Notes: generated from the letters alone by a model not told the origin. Shown: positions 37,320-46,326, counted from the stretch's first letter. The stretch is DNA of 64,000 nt from Methylobacterium gossipiicola (GCF_900113485.1 NZ_FOPM01000009.1:62001-126000), one strand, 5' to 3'. Program-made: numbers and translations.

Positions 37320-38045
37320 TCAGGCCGTTCCCTCTTCGCCGAGGTAGTCGCGCCACACGGCGGCGGGTCCGAGGGTGGCGAGGAAGGCCGCGTGGCGGGC
37401 GCTTTCCTCCGGGGTGAGGCGATGGCGCAGGCGGCGGGGGCCGAGGGGGGTGTCGTCGTCGGAGAGGGCCGGCCCGGCCTGGGACGTCAGGGTCTCGGCG
37501 ACGGCGAGGCCGAGGCTCGTCTGCTTGCCGCCGAGCAGCTCGACATAGACCTCCGCGAGGATCTGCGAATCGAGGAGCGCCCCGTGCTTCGTGCGCCGGG
37601 TGGTGTCGATGCCGTAGCGTGCGCAGAGGGCGTCGAGGGTGTTCGACGCGCCCGTGTGCTTGCGCCGGGCCATCTGCAGGGTGTCGATGACATCGGCGAG
37701 GTCGATGGGCGGGGGCGCTTTCTCTCCGAGGCGAGCGTATTCCATGTTGAGGAAGCCGACGTCGAAGGGCGCGTTGTGGATCACCAGGCGAGCGTCGCCG
37801 CAGAAGGCGCGAAACTCGTCGACGATGTCGGCGAACAGCGGCTTGTCGGCCAGCATCGCATCCGAGATGCCATGCACCGCGAAGGCGCCCTGGGACACCG
37901 GCCGGGTGGGATTCACGAGTTTGTGGAAGAACTTGCCGGTCTGAACGTGGTTGATGAGCTCGACGCAGCCGATCTCGATGAGACGGTCGCCGTTCTTGGC
38001 GTCGGTGCCGGTGGTCTCGGTATCGAGGACGATCTCGCGCAGCAT
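37320..38045 (-). CDS. dnaQ: DNA polymerase III epsilon subunit (proofreading exonuclease)
   Basis: Proofreading 3'-5' exonuclease of the replicative polymerase. DEDDh motifs: Exo I VLDTETTGTD at residues 6-15, Exo II IHNAPFDVGFLNMEY near 90, and Exo III TKHGALLDSQILAEVYVELL near 160. The C-terminal tail that contacts the alpha subunit is present (241 residues). ATG 38045 is preferred over the longer frame to 38108. It follows coaE at 59 bp, as in most Hyphomicrobiales. Confidence 0.95.
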   Translation of the reverse strand: MLREIVLDTETTGTDAKNGDRLIEIGCVELINHVQTGKFFHKLVNPTRPVSQGAFAVHGISDAMLADKPLFADIVDEFRAFCGDARLVIHNAPFDVGFLNMEYARLGEKAPPPIDLADVIDTLQMARRKHTGASNTLDALCARYGIDTTRRTKHGALLDSQILAEVYVELLGGKQTSLGLAVAETLTSQAGPALSDDDTPLGPRRLRHRLTPEESARHAAFLATLGPAAVWRDYLGEEGTA

Positions 38046-38104
38046 CGCTCGGGCCCATGGAGGATCGGGAAGGGGATCGACCATGCGCCCGCGACCGGGC
38101 GGGT

Positions 38105-38713
38105 TCAAGGCACGGGGCGCGGTCCGCGCAACCGTGCGAGGATCGCGTCGACCTCGGCCTCGGCGTGGGCGAAGCCGAGACTGGTGTCGAGGATGAAATC
38201 CGCCCGCGCCCGCTTCTCGGCATCGGGCATCTGCTTGGCCACAATCGCCGCGAAGGCGTCGGCGTCCATGCCGGGGCGGGCGAGCACCCGTGCGCGCTGA
38301 ATTTCGGCCGGGGCCGTGACGACGAGGACGGCGTCACAGCGTTCGTCGCCCCCCGTCTCGAACAGGAGGGGGATGTCGAGGACCACGACGGGGGCTTCTG
38401 CATGGCGTCCGAGGAACTCGGATGCCGCTTGCCGGGCGAGGGGATGGACCAGGGCCTCCAAGGCGGCGAGGCGTTCAGGCTTGCCGATCACCTCCGCCCG
38501 CAGGCGCGCCCGATCCACCGAGCCGTCCGGCGCCAGGGTGCCGGGAAACGCCGCCCCGATGGCCTGGGCCGCCGCCCCTCCGGGGGCATAGAGGGCGTGG
38601 ACCGCCGCATCGGCATCGTGGACGGGCACGCCGCGGGCGCGAAACATCGCGGCGGTGGCCGATTTGCCCATGCCGATGGAGCCCGTGAGGCCGAGGATGA
38701 CGGGTCGGCTCAT
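38105..38713 (-). CDS. coaE: Dephospho-CoA kinase
   Basis: Last step of coenzyme A synthesis: ATP-dependent phosphorylation of dephospho-CoA. P-loop [18 protein letters not shown] (Walker A 10-18), substrate motif [18 protein letters not shown], and [13 protein letters not shown] as the CoA-binding lid region. It is 202 residues long. Its ATG overlaps the stop of aroE (ATGA), showing translational coupling within aroE-coaE-dnaQ. Confidence 0.95.
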   Translation of the reverse strand: MSRPVILGLTGSIGMGKSATAAMFRARGVPVHDADAAVHALYAPGGAAAQAIGAAFPGTLAPDGSVDRARLRAEVIGKPERLAALEALVHPLARQAASEFLGRHAEAPVVVLDIPLLFETGGDERCDAVLVVTAPAEIQRARVLARPGMDADAFAAIVAKQMPDAEKRARADFILDTSLGFAHAEAEVDAILARLRGPRPVP

Positions 38714-39549
38714 CGGCCGACGAGGTCCGCCACGATGCGGTCGCGCAGGGCCGGGGTCACGGCGGGCCGAACCCCGAACCAGCGTTCGAAACCCGGCACC
38801 GCCTGATGCAGCAGCATCCCGAGGCCATCGACGGCGGCGAGCCCCCGCGCCCGCGCGGCGGCGAGGAGGGGCGTTTCCAAGGGCACGTAGACGATGTCGG
38901 CGACACAAGCCGTCGCCGGCAGGGGCGTGAGGTCGAGGGTGAGGGCGCCGTGGCCGGCCATGCCGAGGGAGGTGGTGTTGACGAGGAGGCCGGTGCCGGG
39001 GAGCGCCGCCGGCAGGTCTGTCCAGTCGAGGGTCGCGACCCGGTCGGGATCGAGGGCCACGAGGGCCTCCGCCCGCGCCCGCGTGCGGTTGGCGACGTGG
39101 ATGCGACTCACCCCGCGCGCCAGCAGACCCACCACGATGGCCCGCGCCGCGCCCCCGGCCCCGAGGACCAGGGCGGTGCCGCCGCTGCGCTCGACCCAAT
39201 CGGCGCCCAAGCTCTGGTCGAGATGGGCGATGAAGCCCGGCGCGTCGGTGTTGTCGCCGGTGAGGCGGCCGTCCGCGTCGAAGAACAGGGTGTTGACCGC
39301 GCCGATCTTCTGCGCGCGCGACGTCAGGACATCGACCCCGGCGAAGGCCGCTTCCTTGTGCGGGATCGTGACGTTGCCGCCGACGAAGCCGCCGTCGCGA
39401 AACGTTCGGAGAAACGCCGGAAACGCCTCCGGCGCCACGTCGAGGCGCTCATAGGCGCCCTCGATCCCGTGCTCGGCGAGCCAGTGGCCGTGGATGAGGG
39501 GCGAGCGCGAATGGGCGATGGGGTGCCCGACCACGAAGGCTTTCGTCAC
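38710..39549 (-). CDS. aroE: Shikimate 5-dehydrogenase
   Basis: Reduces 3-dehydroshikimate to shikimate with NADPH in aromatic amino-acid synthesis. Substrate motifs [14 protein letters not shown] (residues 8-21) and [11 protein letters not shown] with the catalytic Lys, then GDNTDAPGF with the catalytic Asp. The NADP loop is [20 protein letters not shown] and the closing [11 protein letters not shown] is family-typical. It starts with GTG 39549 overlapping the stop of the cation transporter (GTGA). It is 279 residues long. Confidence 0.95.
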   Translation of the reverse strand: MTKAFVVGHPIAHSRSPLIHGHWLAEHGIEGAYERLDVAPEAFPAFLRTFRDGGFVGGNVTIPHKEAAFAGVDVLTSRAQKIGAVNTLFFDADGRLTGDNTDAPGFIAHLDQSLGADWVERSGGTALVLGAGGAARAIVVGLLARGVSRIHVANRTRARAEALVALDPDRVATLDWTDLPAALPGTGLLVNTTSLGMAGHGALTLDLTPLPATACVADIVYVPLETPLLAAARARGLAAVDGLGMLLHQAVPGFERWFGVRPAVTPALRDRIVADLVGR

Positions 39550-40562
39550 ACCACGTCCTCCGGGACAAGGTTACAGGCGGGGCCGTCCGCCCCCTCGATC
39601 TGCACGGTCGCGTGCCCGATGCCGAAGGTCTTGCGCAGGTCTTCGGCGAGGTGAAGCAGGAAGGCGTTTCCGGGATGCCCCCCCGGCATGACGAGGTGGG
39701 CGGTGAGCGCGATCTCGGTGGTGCTCATGGGCCAGATGTGGAGATCGTGCAGGGTGGCGACGCCCGGCCGGGCTTCGAGGAAACGCCGCACGGCCTCCGG
39801 GTCGATCCCCGGCGGCACCGCCGACAGGGCCATGACGACGCTGTCGCGCAGCAACCCCCAGGTCATCCAGACGATGAGGCCCGCGATGGCGAGGCTCACC
39901 ACGGGGTCGATCCACAGGGCGCCCGTGAGCACGATGGCAAGGCCGGCGAGCACCACGCCCAGCGACACGGCGGCATCGGCCACCATGTGGAGGTAGGCGC
40001 CGCGGATGTTGATGTCGCTGCCCTTGCCGGAGGCGAACAGCCAGGCGGTGATTCCATTGATGAGGATGCCGATCCCGGCCACCACCATCACGGTCACCCC
40101 CGCCACCGGCTCGGGGCTCATGAGGCGCAGGACCGCCTCCCAGGCGATGGCCCCCGTGGCCACGAGGAGGAACACGGCGTTGAACAGGGCGGCGAGGATC
40201 GAGGAACCGCGCAACCCGTAGGTGAAGCGGGCGCTCGGGGCGCGCTTCACCAGAGCCGAGGCGATCCAGGCGACGAGGAGGCCGAGCACGTCGGAGAGGT
40301 TGTGGCCGGCATCCGCCACGAGGGCCATGGATTGCGAGGCGAAGCCGTAAGCCGCCTCGACGATCACGAACCCGGTGTTGAGGGCGATGCCGATGGCGAA
40401 GGCCCGGCCGAACGAGGCCGGCGCGTGGCTGTGGCCGCCATGCCCACCCCCATGCCCACCCCCGTGCCCGCCATGGCTGTGGCGATGGCCGTGGTCGTGG
40501 CCCGCGTGATCATCGTGGTCGTGGTGGTGTCCGGCCATGGGGTCTCCGTGGCGCTCGGCCAA
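39546..40562 (-). CDS. Cation diffusion facilitator (ZitB/DmeF type)
   Basis: Proton-coupled divalent-metal exporter of the inner membrane, probably for zinc, cobalt or nickel. The N-terminal 50 residues are strikingly His/Gly-rich (HHHDHDDHAGHDHGHRHSHG and similar), a likely metal sensor or buffer. Six helices follow with paired HxxxD sites in ADAGHNLSDVLG and HMVADAAVSLGV, and a cytoplasmic C-terminal domain ends DLHIWPMSTTEIALTAHLVM. It is 338 residues from 40562; ATG 40538 is an alternative. Its stop overlaps the aroE start, an insertion into the usual maf-aroE order. Confidence 0.92.
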   Translation of the reverse strand: MAERHGDPMAGHHHDHDDHAGHDHGHRHSHGGHGGGHGGGHGGHSHAPASFGRAFAIGIALNTGFVIVEAAYGFASQSMALVADAGHNLSDVLGLLVAWIASALVKRAPSARFTYGLRGSSILAALFNAVFLLVATGAIAWEAVLRLMSPEPVAGVTVMVVAGIGILINGITAWLFASGKGSDINIRGAYLHMVADAAVSLGVVLAGLAIVLTGALWIDPVVSLAIAGLIVWMTWGLLRDSVVMALSAVPPGIDPEAVRRFLEARPGVATLHDLHIWPMSTTEIALTAHLVMPGGHPGNAFLLHLAEDLRKTFGIGHATVQIEGADGPACNLVPEDVV

Positions 40563-40638
40563 TCGCGATCGCGGCCGCCCGTGGCCTTAACCGTGATGCC
40601 TGCGCCAATCCAGCGGGGCGGCGCGATGCGGGGCCGAT

Positions 40639-41568
40639 TCAGACCGCGAACCCCTGAAGTCCCAGCAGGACGAGGGGAATGGCGAGGCCGGCCAGAATCG
40701 TCTGGGCCGCGATGATGCCGGCCATCAGGGGCGCGTCGCCGCCGAGCTGGCGCGCCATGATGTAGGAGGAGGAGGCCGTCGGCAGAACCTGGAAGATGAG
40801 GGCGGTCGCGGCGGCCGGTCCGTGCAGGCCGAAGGCCCGGCAGGCCAGGACCGTGGCGAAGGGCATCACCAGGAATTTCACGACCGACGAGACGAGGACC
40901 GGACGCATCCAGGTTCGCGCCGCCGAGAGGTCGAGGGCGGCGCCGACGCAGAGGAGGCCCAGCGGCAGGGACGCCTGACCGAGCGCCTTCAGCATCGGCT
41001 CGATCCCCGGCGGCAGACCGAGCCCCGTCGCCTGCAGCCCGATGCCGAGGAAGCACGCGACCACCAGGGGGTTGAGGGCGAGTTGGCGCAGGATCGCGGC
41101 CGGCTGCGGACGCCCGCCGGTGCCGAACCGGGCGAAGACGAGGACGCACAGGATGTTCACCGTCGGCACGATGGCGGCGTTGGCCACGGCCGCGAGGGCG
41201 ATCCCCTGCGCGCCGAACACCCCGATGGTGGCCGAGACGCCGACGTAATTGTTGAACCGGACCCCGCCCTGGAACACCGAGGTGAAGGCCGCGCCCTCAA
41301 ATCCGAGTTTTTGACGCGCGGCGAGCAGCCCCGCCGCGACCGCGCAGGTGGCGGCCATGAGGGCGAGCGCCAGGGTGAAGACCGGCACGCCGTCGAGATG
41401 GGCGGTGGCGAGCCCGTGCACGAACAGGGCGGGCAGCAGCACGTAATAGCTCAGGCGCTCGGCCTGCGGCCAGAACGTCTCCCCGGGAAAGCCGGCCCGG
41501 CGCAGGACGGCGCCGAGGGCGATGAGCAACCCGATGGGGATGAGGGCGAGGACGACCGACGCAATCAT
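40639..41568 (-). CDS. AEC family transporter
   Basis: Ten-helix inner-membrane carrier of the auxin-efflux-carrier (malonate/malate permease-like) family, 309 residues. It starts MIASVVLALIPIGLLIALGA, has the half-repeat loop PLVVACFLGIGLQATGLGLP, and ends MARQLGGDAPLMAGIIAAQT followed by a final helix. The broken-helix segment VLPTASSSYIMARQ is typical. The substrate, possibly an organic acid, is not predictable. It lies 40 bp after maf in the same direction. Confidence 0.87.
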   Translation of the reverse strand: MIASVVLALIPIGLLIALGAVLRRAGFPGETFWPQAERLSYYVLLPALFVHGLATAHLDGVPVFTLALALMAATCAVAAGLLAARQKLGFEGAAFTSVFQGGVRFNNYVGVSATIGVFGAQGIALAAVANAAIVPTVNILCVLVFARFGTGGRPQPAAILRQLALNPLVVACFLGIGLQATGLGLPPGIEPMLKALGQASLPLGLLCVGAALDLSAARTWMRPVLVSSVVKFLVMPFATVLACRAFGLHGPAAATALIFQVLPTASSSYIMARQLGGDAPLMAGIIAAQTILAGLAIPLVLLGLQGFAV

Positions 41569-41608
41569 CGTGGCCCGGCGTTTCGCGGGCCGATTTCCGG
41601 AGGGAACA

Positions 41609-42223
41609 TCAGAACGCCAGGAGGTCGCGGGCGCGCAGGCGAGCCAGGAGCGGAAGCAGCGGAAGGCCCAGGATCGTGGTGTGGTCGCCCGCGATCTCGG
41701 AGAACAGGTGAATGCCGAGACCTTCGAGCTGGTAGCCCCCCACGCTCGCCGTCGCGCCGGGACCGGCGAGGGCGACATAGGCGGCGATGGCCTCCGGCTG
41801 CAGGGGCCGCAGGGTGAGGTGCGCCGTCTCGACGAAGGTCTCGGGCTCACCGGCGATTAGCGCCACGGCGGAATGGAGACGGTGGGTGCGCCCGGCGAGT
41901 TGCCCGAGCTGCGCGCGGGCGGCCTCGGCATCGGCGGGCTTGTGGAACACGACGCCGTCGCATTCGAGCACCTGATCGGCCCCGACGACGATCCGGCCCG
42001 GCGCCGACGCCGCCACCGCCTCGGCCTTGGCGCGGGCGAGGCGGCGGGCGAGGTCGGCGGGGGAAAGACCGAGACAGGCGGCCTCGATGGCGCGCTCGTC
42101 GACGCCGGGGCTGCGGGTTTCGACGGTCAGCCCGGCCCCGGCCAGAAGGGCGCGCCGCGTCGGGCTGGTGGAGGCGAGGAGCAGGGGCGCGGCACAGCGC
42201 CAGAGGGGGGAGGGGGAAGCCAT
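41609..42223 (-). CDS. maf: Maf-family nucleotide pyrophosphatase
   Basis: Hydrolyses non-canonical or excess nucleoside triphosphates (dTTP/UTP or m7GTP type). The Maf signature is LLLASTSPTRRALLAGAGLT (residues 14-33), followed by PGVDERAIE, IVVGADQVLECDGVVFHKPA and SVGGYQLEGLGIHLFSEIAG. At 204 residues it is normal. It belongs to the ppsR-maf-aroE-coaE-dnaQ neighbourhood conserved beside hemE in many alphaproteobacteria. Confidence 0.93.
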   Translation of the reverse strand: MASPSPLWRCAAPLLLASTSPTRRALLAGAGLTVETRSPGVDERAIEAACLGLSPADLARRLARAKAEAVAASAPGRIVVGADQVLECDGVVFHKPADAEAARAQLGQLAGRTHRLHSAVALIAGEPETFVETAHLTLRPLQPEAIAAYVALAGPGATASVGGYQLEGLGIHLFSEIAGDHTTILGLPLLPLLARLRARDLLAF

Positions 42224-42328
42224 CGCTCCAGTGTCACGGATCGGCGCGCGGCGACAAGTTCCGGCCCCATACGAACGCCGTTCGCGGTCCGCGGCATGAC
42301 GGAGTTCGCCGATCCAGCGGACGCCGAA

Positions 42329-42559
42329 TCAGCGGCGCATGCTGCGGAAGCGGCAATAGCGGCCGTTATCCTGGAAGCCGCCGGGACAGCGGGCGACGCA
42401 GGCCCCAGCCGCGAATTTCAGCGGCGGCCGGCAGGAGAATTTGTGTTGCTTGTTGCGGTACTCCCAGCTCTGCGCCCGGCCGGCCTCGGCGGACGAGACG
42501 GTGATCGGTACTCCGACGATCAGGGACAGGAGGGCGGCGCGGGCGAGACGGTGCGGCAT
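42329..42559 (-). CDS. Small secreted Cys-rich protein (76 aa)
   Basis: Signal peptide MPHRLARAALLSLIVGVPIT with cleavage near SAEA, then a basic mature part with four cysteines: HKFSCRPPLKFAAGACVARC and GRYCRFRS. The spacing suggests two disulfides, as in small periplasmic repeats of Methylobacterium. The function is unknown. It is inserted between ppsR and maf. The frame continues to 42610 but ATG 42559 begins the signal peptide. Confidence 0.7.
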   Translation of the reverse strand: MPHRLARAALLSLIVGVPITVSSAEAGRAQSWEYRNKQHKFSCRPPLKFAAGACVARCPGGFQDNGRYCRFRSMRR

Positions 42560-42637
42560 CGAGCAGTCCGGGTGATGGGCGAACGATCCGTCAACCCGCA
42601 TCGGCCCCATCGGTTCGCCTCGGGCGAAGGCCCCGGC

Positions 42638-43468
42638 TCACGCCACCAGAAATTTCAGGCGGTGCTCGCGGTGCAGGTCGAGGATGGCGGCGGCCGTCTC
42701 CTCGATGGAGCGGCGCGTCACGTCGATGGTCGGCCAGCGGTGCTTGGTGCAGAGACGCCGGCACGCCGCGATCTCGTCCGCCACGGCCGAGCGGTCGACA
42801 TAGAGGGACGAATCGTCGGCCTTGAGGCTGAGCAGGCGGTTCTGCCGGATCTGCACGATGCGTTCGGGGCTCGCCAGGAGGCCGACGAGGAGGGGTTTGC
42901 GCGCATTCTCCAGGGAGGGCGGCAGCGGCATCCCGGGCACGAGGGGGAAGTTCGCGGTCTTGAGGCCGCGATTGGCGAGGTAGATGGCGGTGGGGGTCTT
43001 CGAGGTGCGGCTGACCCCCACCAGGATCACGTCGGCCTCCTCGACATCGACGGGCAGGTTTCCGTCATCGTGCGCCAGGGTGAAGTTCATGGCGTCGATG
43101 CGCTTGAAATACTCGGCGTTGAGCATGTGCTGCGCCCCCGGCCGGGCCGTGGAATCCGCGCCCAGATAGGATTGCAGCAGGGCGTGCACGGGCTGGAGCA
43201 CGGAGAGGCAGGGCGAGCCGGTCTCGCGGCAGGCCGCTTCCAGGCGCTCCGTGAGGTCTTGGCCCACGAGGGTGTAGAGCACGAGGCCGGGCGCCGCCTC
43301 GATCTCGGAGATCACCCGTTCGAGCTGCGGCCCCGAACGCACGAGGGGGTAGACGTGCTCGATGGCCGAGACGCCCTCGTACTGGGCCGCCGCCGCGCGA
43401 CCGACATTGATGAGGGTCTCGCCGGTGGAATCCGACACGAGGTGGAGGTGGAAGTAGCTGCGGCTCAT
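42638..43468 (-). CDS. ppsR: Pyruvate, phosphate dikinase regulatory protein (DUF299)
   Basis: Bifunctional ADP-dependent kinase/phosphorylase that inactivates and reactivates PPDK or PEP synthetase by threonine phosphorylation. It starts [20 protein letters not shown] (residues 5-24) and carries the P-loop [20 protein letters not shown] (about residue 155) and [17 protein letters not shown]. At 276 residues it is normal. It is leftward and is the gene directly left of the proposed replication origin, as in related genomes. Confidence 0.93.
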   Translation of the reverse strand: MSRSYFHLHLVSDSTGETLINVGRAAAAQYEGVSAIEHVYPLVRSGPQLERVISEIEAAPGLVLYTLVGQDLTERLEAACRETGSPCLSVLQPVHALLQSYLGADSTARPGAQHMLNAEYFKRIDAMNFTLAHDDGNLPVDVEEADVILVGVSRTSKTPTAIYLANRGLKTANFPLVPGMPLPPSLENARKPLLVGLLASPERIVQIRQNRLLSLKADDSSLYVDRSAVADEIAACRRLCTKHRWPTIDVTRRSIEETAAAILDLHREHRLKFLVA

Positions 43469-43550
43469 CGAGAAAACGGTCTCCTTGGACGCCAGGAGAC
43501 ACGGAGCGGGCCGGCCTTGTCCACGGCGCCGCCTAGGGGGAGTCGATGAG

Positions 43551-43559
43551 TGTGGATAA
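43551..43559 (-). promoter_or_regulatory. Perfect DnaA box
   Basis: TGTGGATAA on the plus strand, TTATCCACA on the minus strand: an exact match to the high-affinity DnaA box. A 7/9 match in the opposite orientation lies 26 bases to the left. Confidence 0.7.
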
Positions 43560-43747
43560 GCCGGCTCGCCAACGGGGTCCAGGGAAAGGCCGCCCCGTCT
43601 TGTCGACTCTGGCCTCCACACCCCATCAGGCGCGCGTCGTGAAAACGCGGGTTTGGGAGAATCAGGGACCGACCGGCCTCCGGCGGCGCATCACGCCACG
43701 CAAGGCACTGTCTCGCATCGTCTATCCGGGACATTGCTCTCAATCCG

Positions 43748-43762
43748 TTAAAGCCCTCTTAA
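43748..43762 (+). promoter_or_regulatory. Perfect CtrA binding site TTAA-N7-TTAA
   Basis: TTAA (43748-43751), seven bases, TTAA (43759-43762) followed by C, the full CtrA consensus. In Caulobacter such sites inside the hemE-linked origin repress replication and the hemE promoter. I noticed no other perfect copy in the window. Confidence 0.65.
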
Positions 43763-43985
43763 CGCCGTGGCGGCGGGGACGGCCTGTGGACGTTTTTCCG
43801 CTCCCGCCATCCGGCCCCCTAAAAGAAAAAACAGAGTCCTAGAATCTCTCTTTCCTTTTAGAGGGGCCGTGTGGGGACCGATCCGTCGCGATCCATCCGG
43901 ATAGGCGGCAAGGACGGTTTTCGAGGGGAGACAGCCGGAGCATCGGTGCTACATAGCGATCACGGTGCTTAGGGTCGGAGATCGG

Positions 43986-45116
43986 ATGAGCCAGGGTGAT
44001 GGGGCGGACCGCGTGGTCCTGCGGGTGCTCTCCGGCGAGGCGCAGGCGCGACCGCCCGCCTGGATGATGCGTCAGGCCGGGCGTTATCTCCCCGAGTATC
44101 GGGCAGTGCGGGCGAAGGCCGGTTCGTTCCTCGACCTCTGCTACAATCCGGATTTCGCCACGGAAGTGACCCTGCAGCCGATCCGCCGCTTCGGCTTCGA
44201 GGCGTCGATCCTGTTCTCCGACATCCTCGTGGTCCCCGACGCCCTCGGGCAGAACGTCCGCTTCGTGGAAGGGGAGGGGCCGCGCCTCGACCCGATGGCG
44301 GGCCGGGCCGAGTTCGAGCGCCTGCGCCAGGCCGACGATCCGGCGATTTTTTCGCACTTGGCCCCTGTGTTCGAGACCGTGCGGCGCCTGCGGGCCGAGC
44401 TTCCCCGCGAGACCACGCTGCTCGGTTTCTGCGGCGCGCCCTGGACGGTGGCGAGCTACATGATCGGCGGACGCGGCACGCCCGACCTCGCCCCGTCGCG
44501 GGCGCTTGCCCGCCACGACACCGCCCTCGTCGAAGCCCTCATCGACCGCCTCGTGACGGTGCAGACGGAGTACCTCGTGCGCCAGCTCGAGGCCGGGGCC
44601 GACGCCGTGCAGATCTTCGAGTCCCATGCGGGGTCGCTGCCCGATGCGCGTGGTGCTGCGGAGCCCGAAGAGGCGCCCGTCAACGACGTCGCCGAGAGCG
44701 CCCTGCCGGAGACCGGCCCCCGCGATGCCCTGACCCGCTGGTCGCTCCAGCCCATCGCGCGGATGATCGCGGGTGTGCGGGCCCGCGTGCCGGGCGCGAA
44801 GATCATCGTGTTCGCCCGGGGCTCGGGCCTCGACGGTCATGCCCGCGTGGTGCCCGAGACGGCGGCCGATGCCGTCGGCGTCGACTGGTCGGTGGATCTC
44901 GCGGCCCTGCGGGGCCGCGTGCCGGCCTCCACGGTCACGCAGGGCAACGTCCATCCCGAGACGCTCATTGAGGGTGGCGCGGCCCTGGACGCCGCCGTGG
45001 ACGGCGTGCTCGCGGCCACGGACGGCCTGCCGCACATCTTCAACCTTGGCCACGGCATCACGCCGCAGACGCCCATCGCCCATGTCGAGCAGATGCTGAA
45101 GCGGCTGCGCGGCTGA
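43986..45116 (+). CDS. hemE: Uroporphyrinogen decarboxylase
   Basis: Converts uroporphyrinogen III to coproporphyrinogen III in heme and vitamin B12-branch biosynthesis. Motifs: [20 protein letters not shown] (residues 23-42), [20 protein letters not shown] and [19 protein letters not shown]. The end reads [23 protein letters not shown] 43986 has GGAG at ideal spacing. At 376 residues it is about 30 longer than usual because of an acidic insertion at 217-247 after the ESHAG motif, which itself replaces the common DTWAG. Its stop overlaps the hemJ start by one base. Confidence 0.96.
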   Translation: MSQGDGADRVVLRVLSGEAQARPPAWMMRQAGRYLPEYRAVRAKAGSFLDLCYNPDFATEVTLQPIRRFGFEASILFSDILVVPDALGQNVRFVEGEGPRLDPMAGRAEFERLRQADDPAIFSHLAPVFETVRRLRAELPRETTLLGFCGAPWTVASYMIGGRGTPDLAPSRALARHDTALVEALIDRLVTVQTEYLVRQLEAGADAVQIFESHAGSLPDARGAAEPEEAPVNDVAESALPETGPRDALTRWSLQPIARMIAGVRARVPGAKIIVFARGSGLDGHARVVPETAADAVGVDWSVDLAALRGRVPASTVTQGNVHPETLIEGGAALDAAVDGVLAATDGLPHIFNLGHGITPQTPIAHVEQMLKRLRG

Positions 45117-45559
45117 TGGACAGCCTCTACCTCTGGATCAAGGCGCTCCACATCGTCGCCGTCATCTCCTGGATGGCGGCGATGCTCTATCTGCCGCGCC
45201 TGTTCGTCTACCACGCCTCCCTGGTGCCGGGACCGCACGCGCAGGCGCAGTCCGAGACCTTCAAGGTCATGGAGCGCCGGCTCCTCAAGGCGATCATGAC
45301 GCCGGCCATGATCGCCACCTGGATCTTCGGCCTGATCCTCGCTTGGCAGAGCGGGTTCTACGCCGCCGGATGGCTCCAGGCGAAAGCCGCCCTCGTGCTC
45401 GCCATGAGCGGCATCCACGGCTGGCTCGCCCGCATGGTCAAGGATTTCGCCGCCGACCGGAACACGCGCGGCCACACGTTCTACCGGGTGCTCAACGAGG
45501 CCCCGACCCTGCTGATGGTCGTCATCGTCGTGCTGGTGGTGCTGAAGCCGGGAACGTAG
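45116..45559 (+). CDS. hemJ: Protoporphyrinogen oxidase HemJ
   Basis: Membrane enzyme oxidising protoporphyrinogen IX in organisms lacking HemY/HemG. It has four helices in 147 residues. The conserved His and Lys are visible in LWIKALHIVAVISWMAAMLY (His12), LPRLFVYHASL and GWLQAKAALVLAMSGIHGWL. The ATG overlaps the hemE stop (TGATG), so two heme-pathway steps are coupled. In many relatives hemE-hemH/hemJ leads on to rho; here a different gene follows. Confidence 0.93.
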   Translation: MDSLYLWIKALHIVAVISWMAAMLYLPRLFVYHASLVPGPHAQAQSETFKVMERRLLKAIMTPAMIATWIFGLILAWQSGFYAAGWLQAKAALVLAMSGIHGWLARMVKDFAADRNTRGHTFYRVLNEAPTLLMVVIVVLVVLKPGT

Positions 45560-45593
45560 AGACGCAGATCCGATCCGTTTTCCGAGGACTGCC

Positions 45594-45947
45594 ATGCGTA
45601 TCGATCCGACGTCCGTCCTCGCCGGAATCGTCATGCTCCTCGTCACTACGGGAGCCGCCGGGGCGGCGAGTTTCCCGTGCGATAGGGCCGAGGCCGCCGA
45701 CGAGAAGGCGGTCTGCGCCCATCTTCCCCTCAACGACCGTGACGTCGAGATGGCGACGCGGTTCGAGATCCTGCGGGCGATGCTGCCCATGGGCGGCAAC
45801 GCCAAGCTGCGCGAGGATCAGGAAGCGTGGCTCACGGAGCGCCGCGCCTGCGGGGCCGACCTCGCCTGCCTCACCCAAGCCTACGATGCCCGGCTGACGA
45901 CCCTACGGGCGGTGTTTTCGGAATTCGCCAAGCAGGGGCCGCTCTGA
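45594..45947 (+). CDS. LprI/DUF1311-like secreted protein
   Basis: A 117-residue exported protein. Signal peptide MRIDPTSVLAGIVMLLVTTG, cleavage near AAGAAS. The mature part has the LprI-type layout: FPCDRAEAADEKAVCAHLPL, NDRDVEMATRFEIL, REDQEAWLTERRACGADLAC and LTQAYDARLTTLRAVF, with four cysteines in two pairs. Family members include the mycobacterial lysozyme inhibitor LprI, but most are of unknown role. It lies 34 bp after hemJ and could be on the same transcript. Confidence 0.8.
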   Translation: MRIDPTSVLAGIVMLLVTTGAAGAASFPCDRAEAADEKAVCAHLPLNDRDVEMATRFEILRAMLPMGGNAKLREDQEAWLTERRACGADLACLTQAYDARLTTLRAVFSEFAKQGPL

Positions 45948-46005
45948 TCCCGTCGCATCGCAGCGATCCGCGGCGATCACCCGGAAGCGGCAGGATTCCG
46001 CGACA

Positions 46006-46042
46006 CGAACTCCGTTTGCTTGCCGGTGACGGGCGGAGTTCG
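46006..46042 (+). terminator. Dyad after the LprI-like gene
   Basis: CGAACTCCG (46006-46014) and CGGAGTTCG (46034-46042) form a perfect nine-pair stem with a 19-base loop, followed by GTTGTCCT. It probably ends the hemE-hemJ-LprI transcript, although the T run is weak. Confidence 0.5.
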
Positions 46043-46183
46043 GTTGTCCTCACGCGCCGCGCGGGCTTTGTGAGACGGTTTCGGCTTCGATCAGGCGGAG
46101 ACCGTCCCCTAGGCGAAGCGGTCTGAAATCTCGGGGGGCTTCGGTGCGTCGCGAAAGAATATCCTGCCCACGCGTGGAGTTGA

Positions 46184-46203
46184 GAACAAGACCATCCTTG
46201 TTC
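46184..46203. promoter_or_regulatory. Palindrome upstream of the ssu cluster
   Basis: GAACAAG-ACCATC-CTTGTTC: perfect seven-base arms about 125 bp before the first sulfonate gene. A shorter CCACGCGTGG (46168-46177) lies next to it. Candidate operator for sulfonate-utilisation control in a 379-bp gap that otherwise shows only A/T patches near 46255-46265. Confidence 0.4.
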
Positions 46204-46326
46204 CGACTGATCTTTGCAGGAACGTTTCATTGACCGGCGCGTGGCCGTCGGACATCTTTTTATGAATACAGCGTTGCTTCGGGCGACGCTGCCTTTCCTT
46301 CAAAAAGCTGTCCGATCGGAACCATC

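Larger units (their letters stand above)
43469..43985. other. oriC: Putative chromosomal replication origin (oriC)
   Basis: A 517-bp gene-free gap between divergent ppsR and hemE. It contains a perfect DnaA box (43551-43559), a 7/9 match TTGTCCACG (43517-43525) and weaker 6/9 boxes at 43612-43620 and 43785-43793. It also has a perfect CtrA site (43748-43762), five GANTC sites between 43540 and 43846, and an A/T tract (43819-43860, AAAAGAAAAAA and CTTTCCTTTT) suitable for unwinding. Caulobacter and Sinorhizobium origins lie beside hemE. This region must also hold the ppsR and hemE promoters. Confidence 0.6.
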
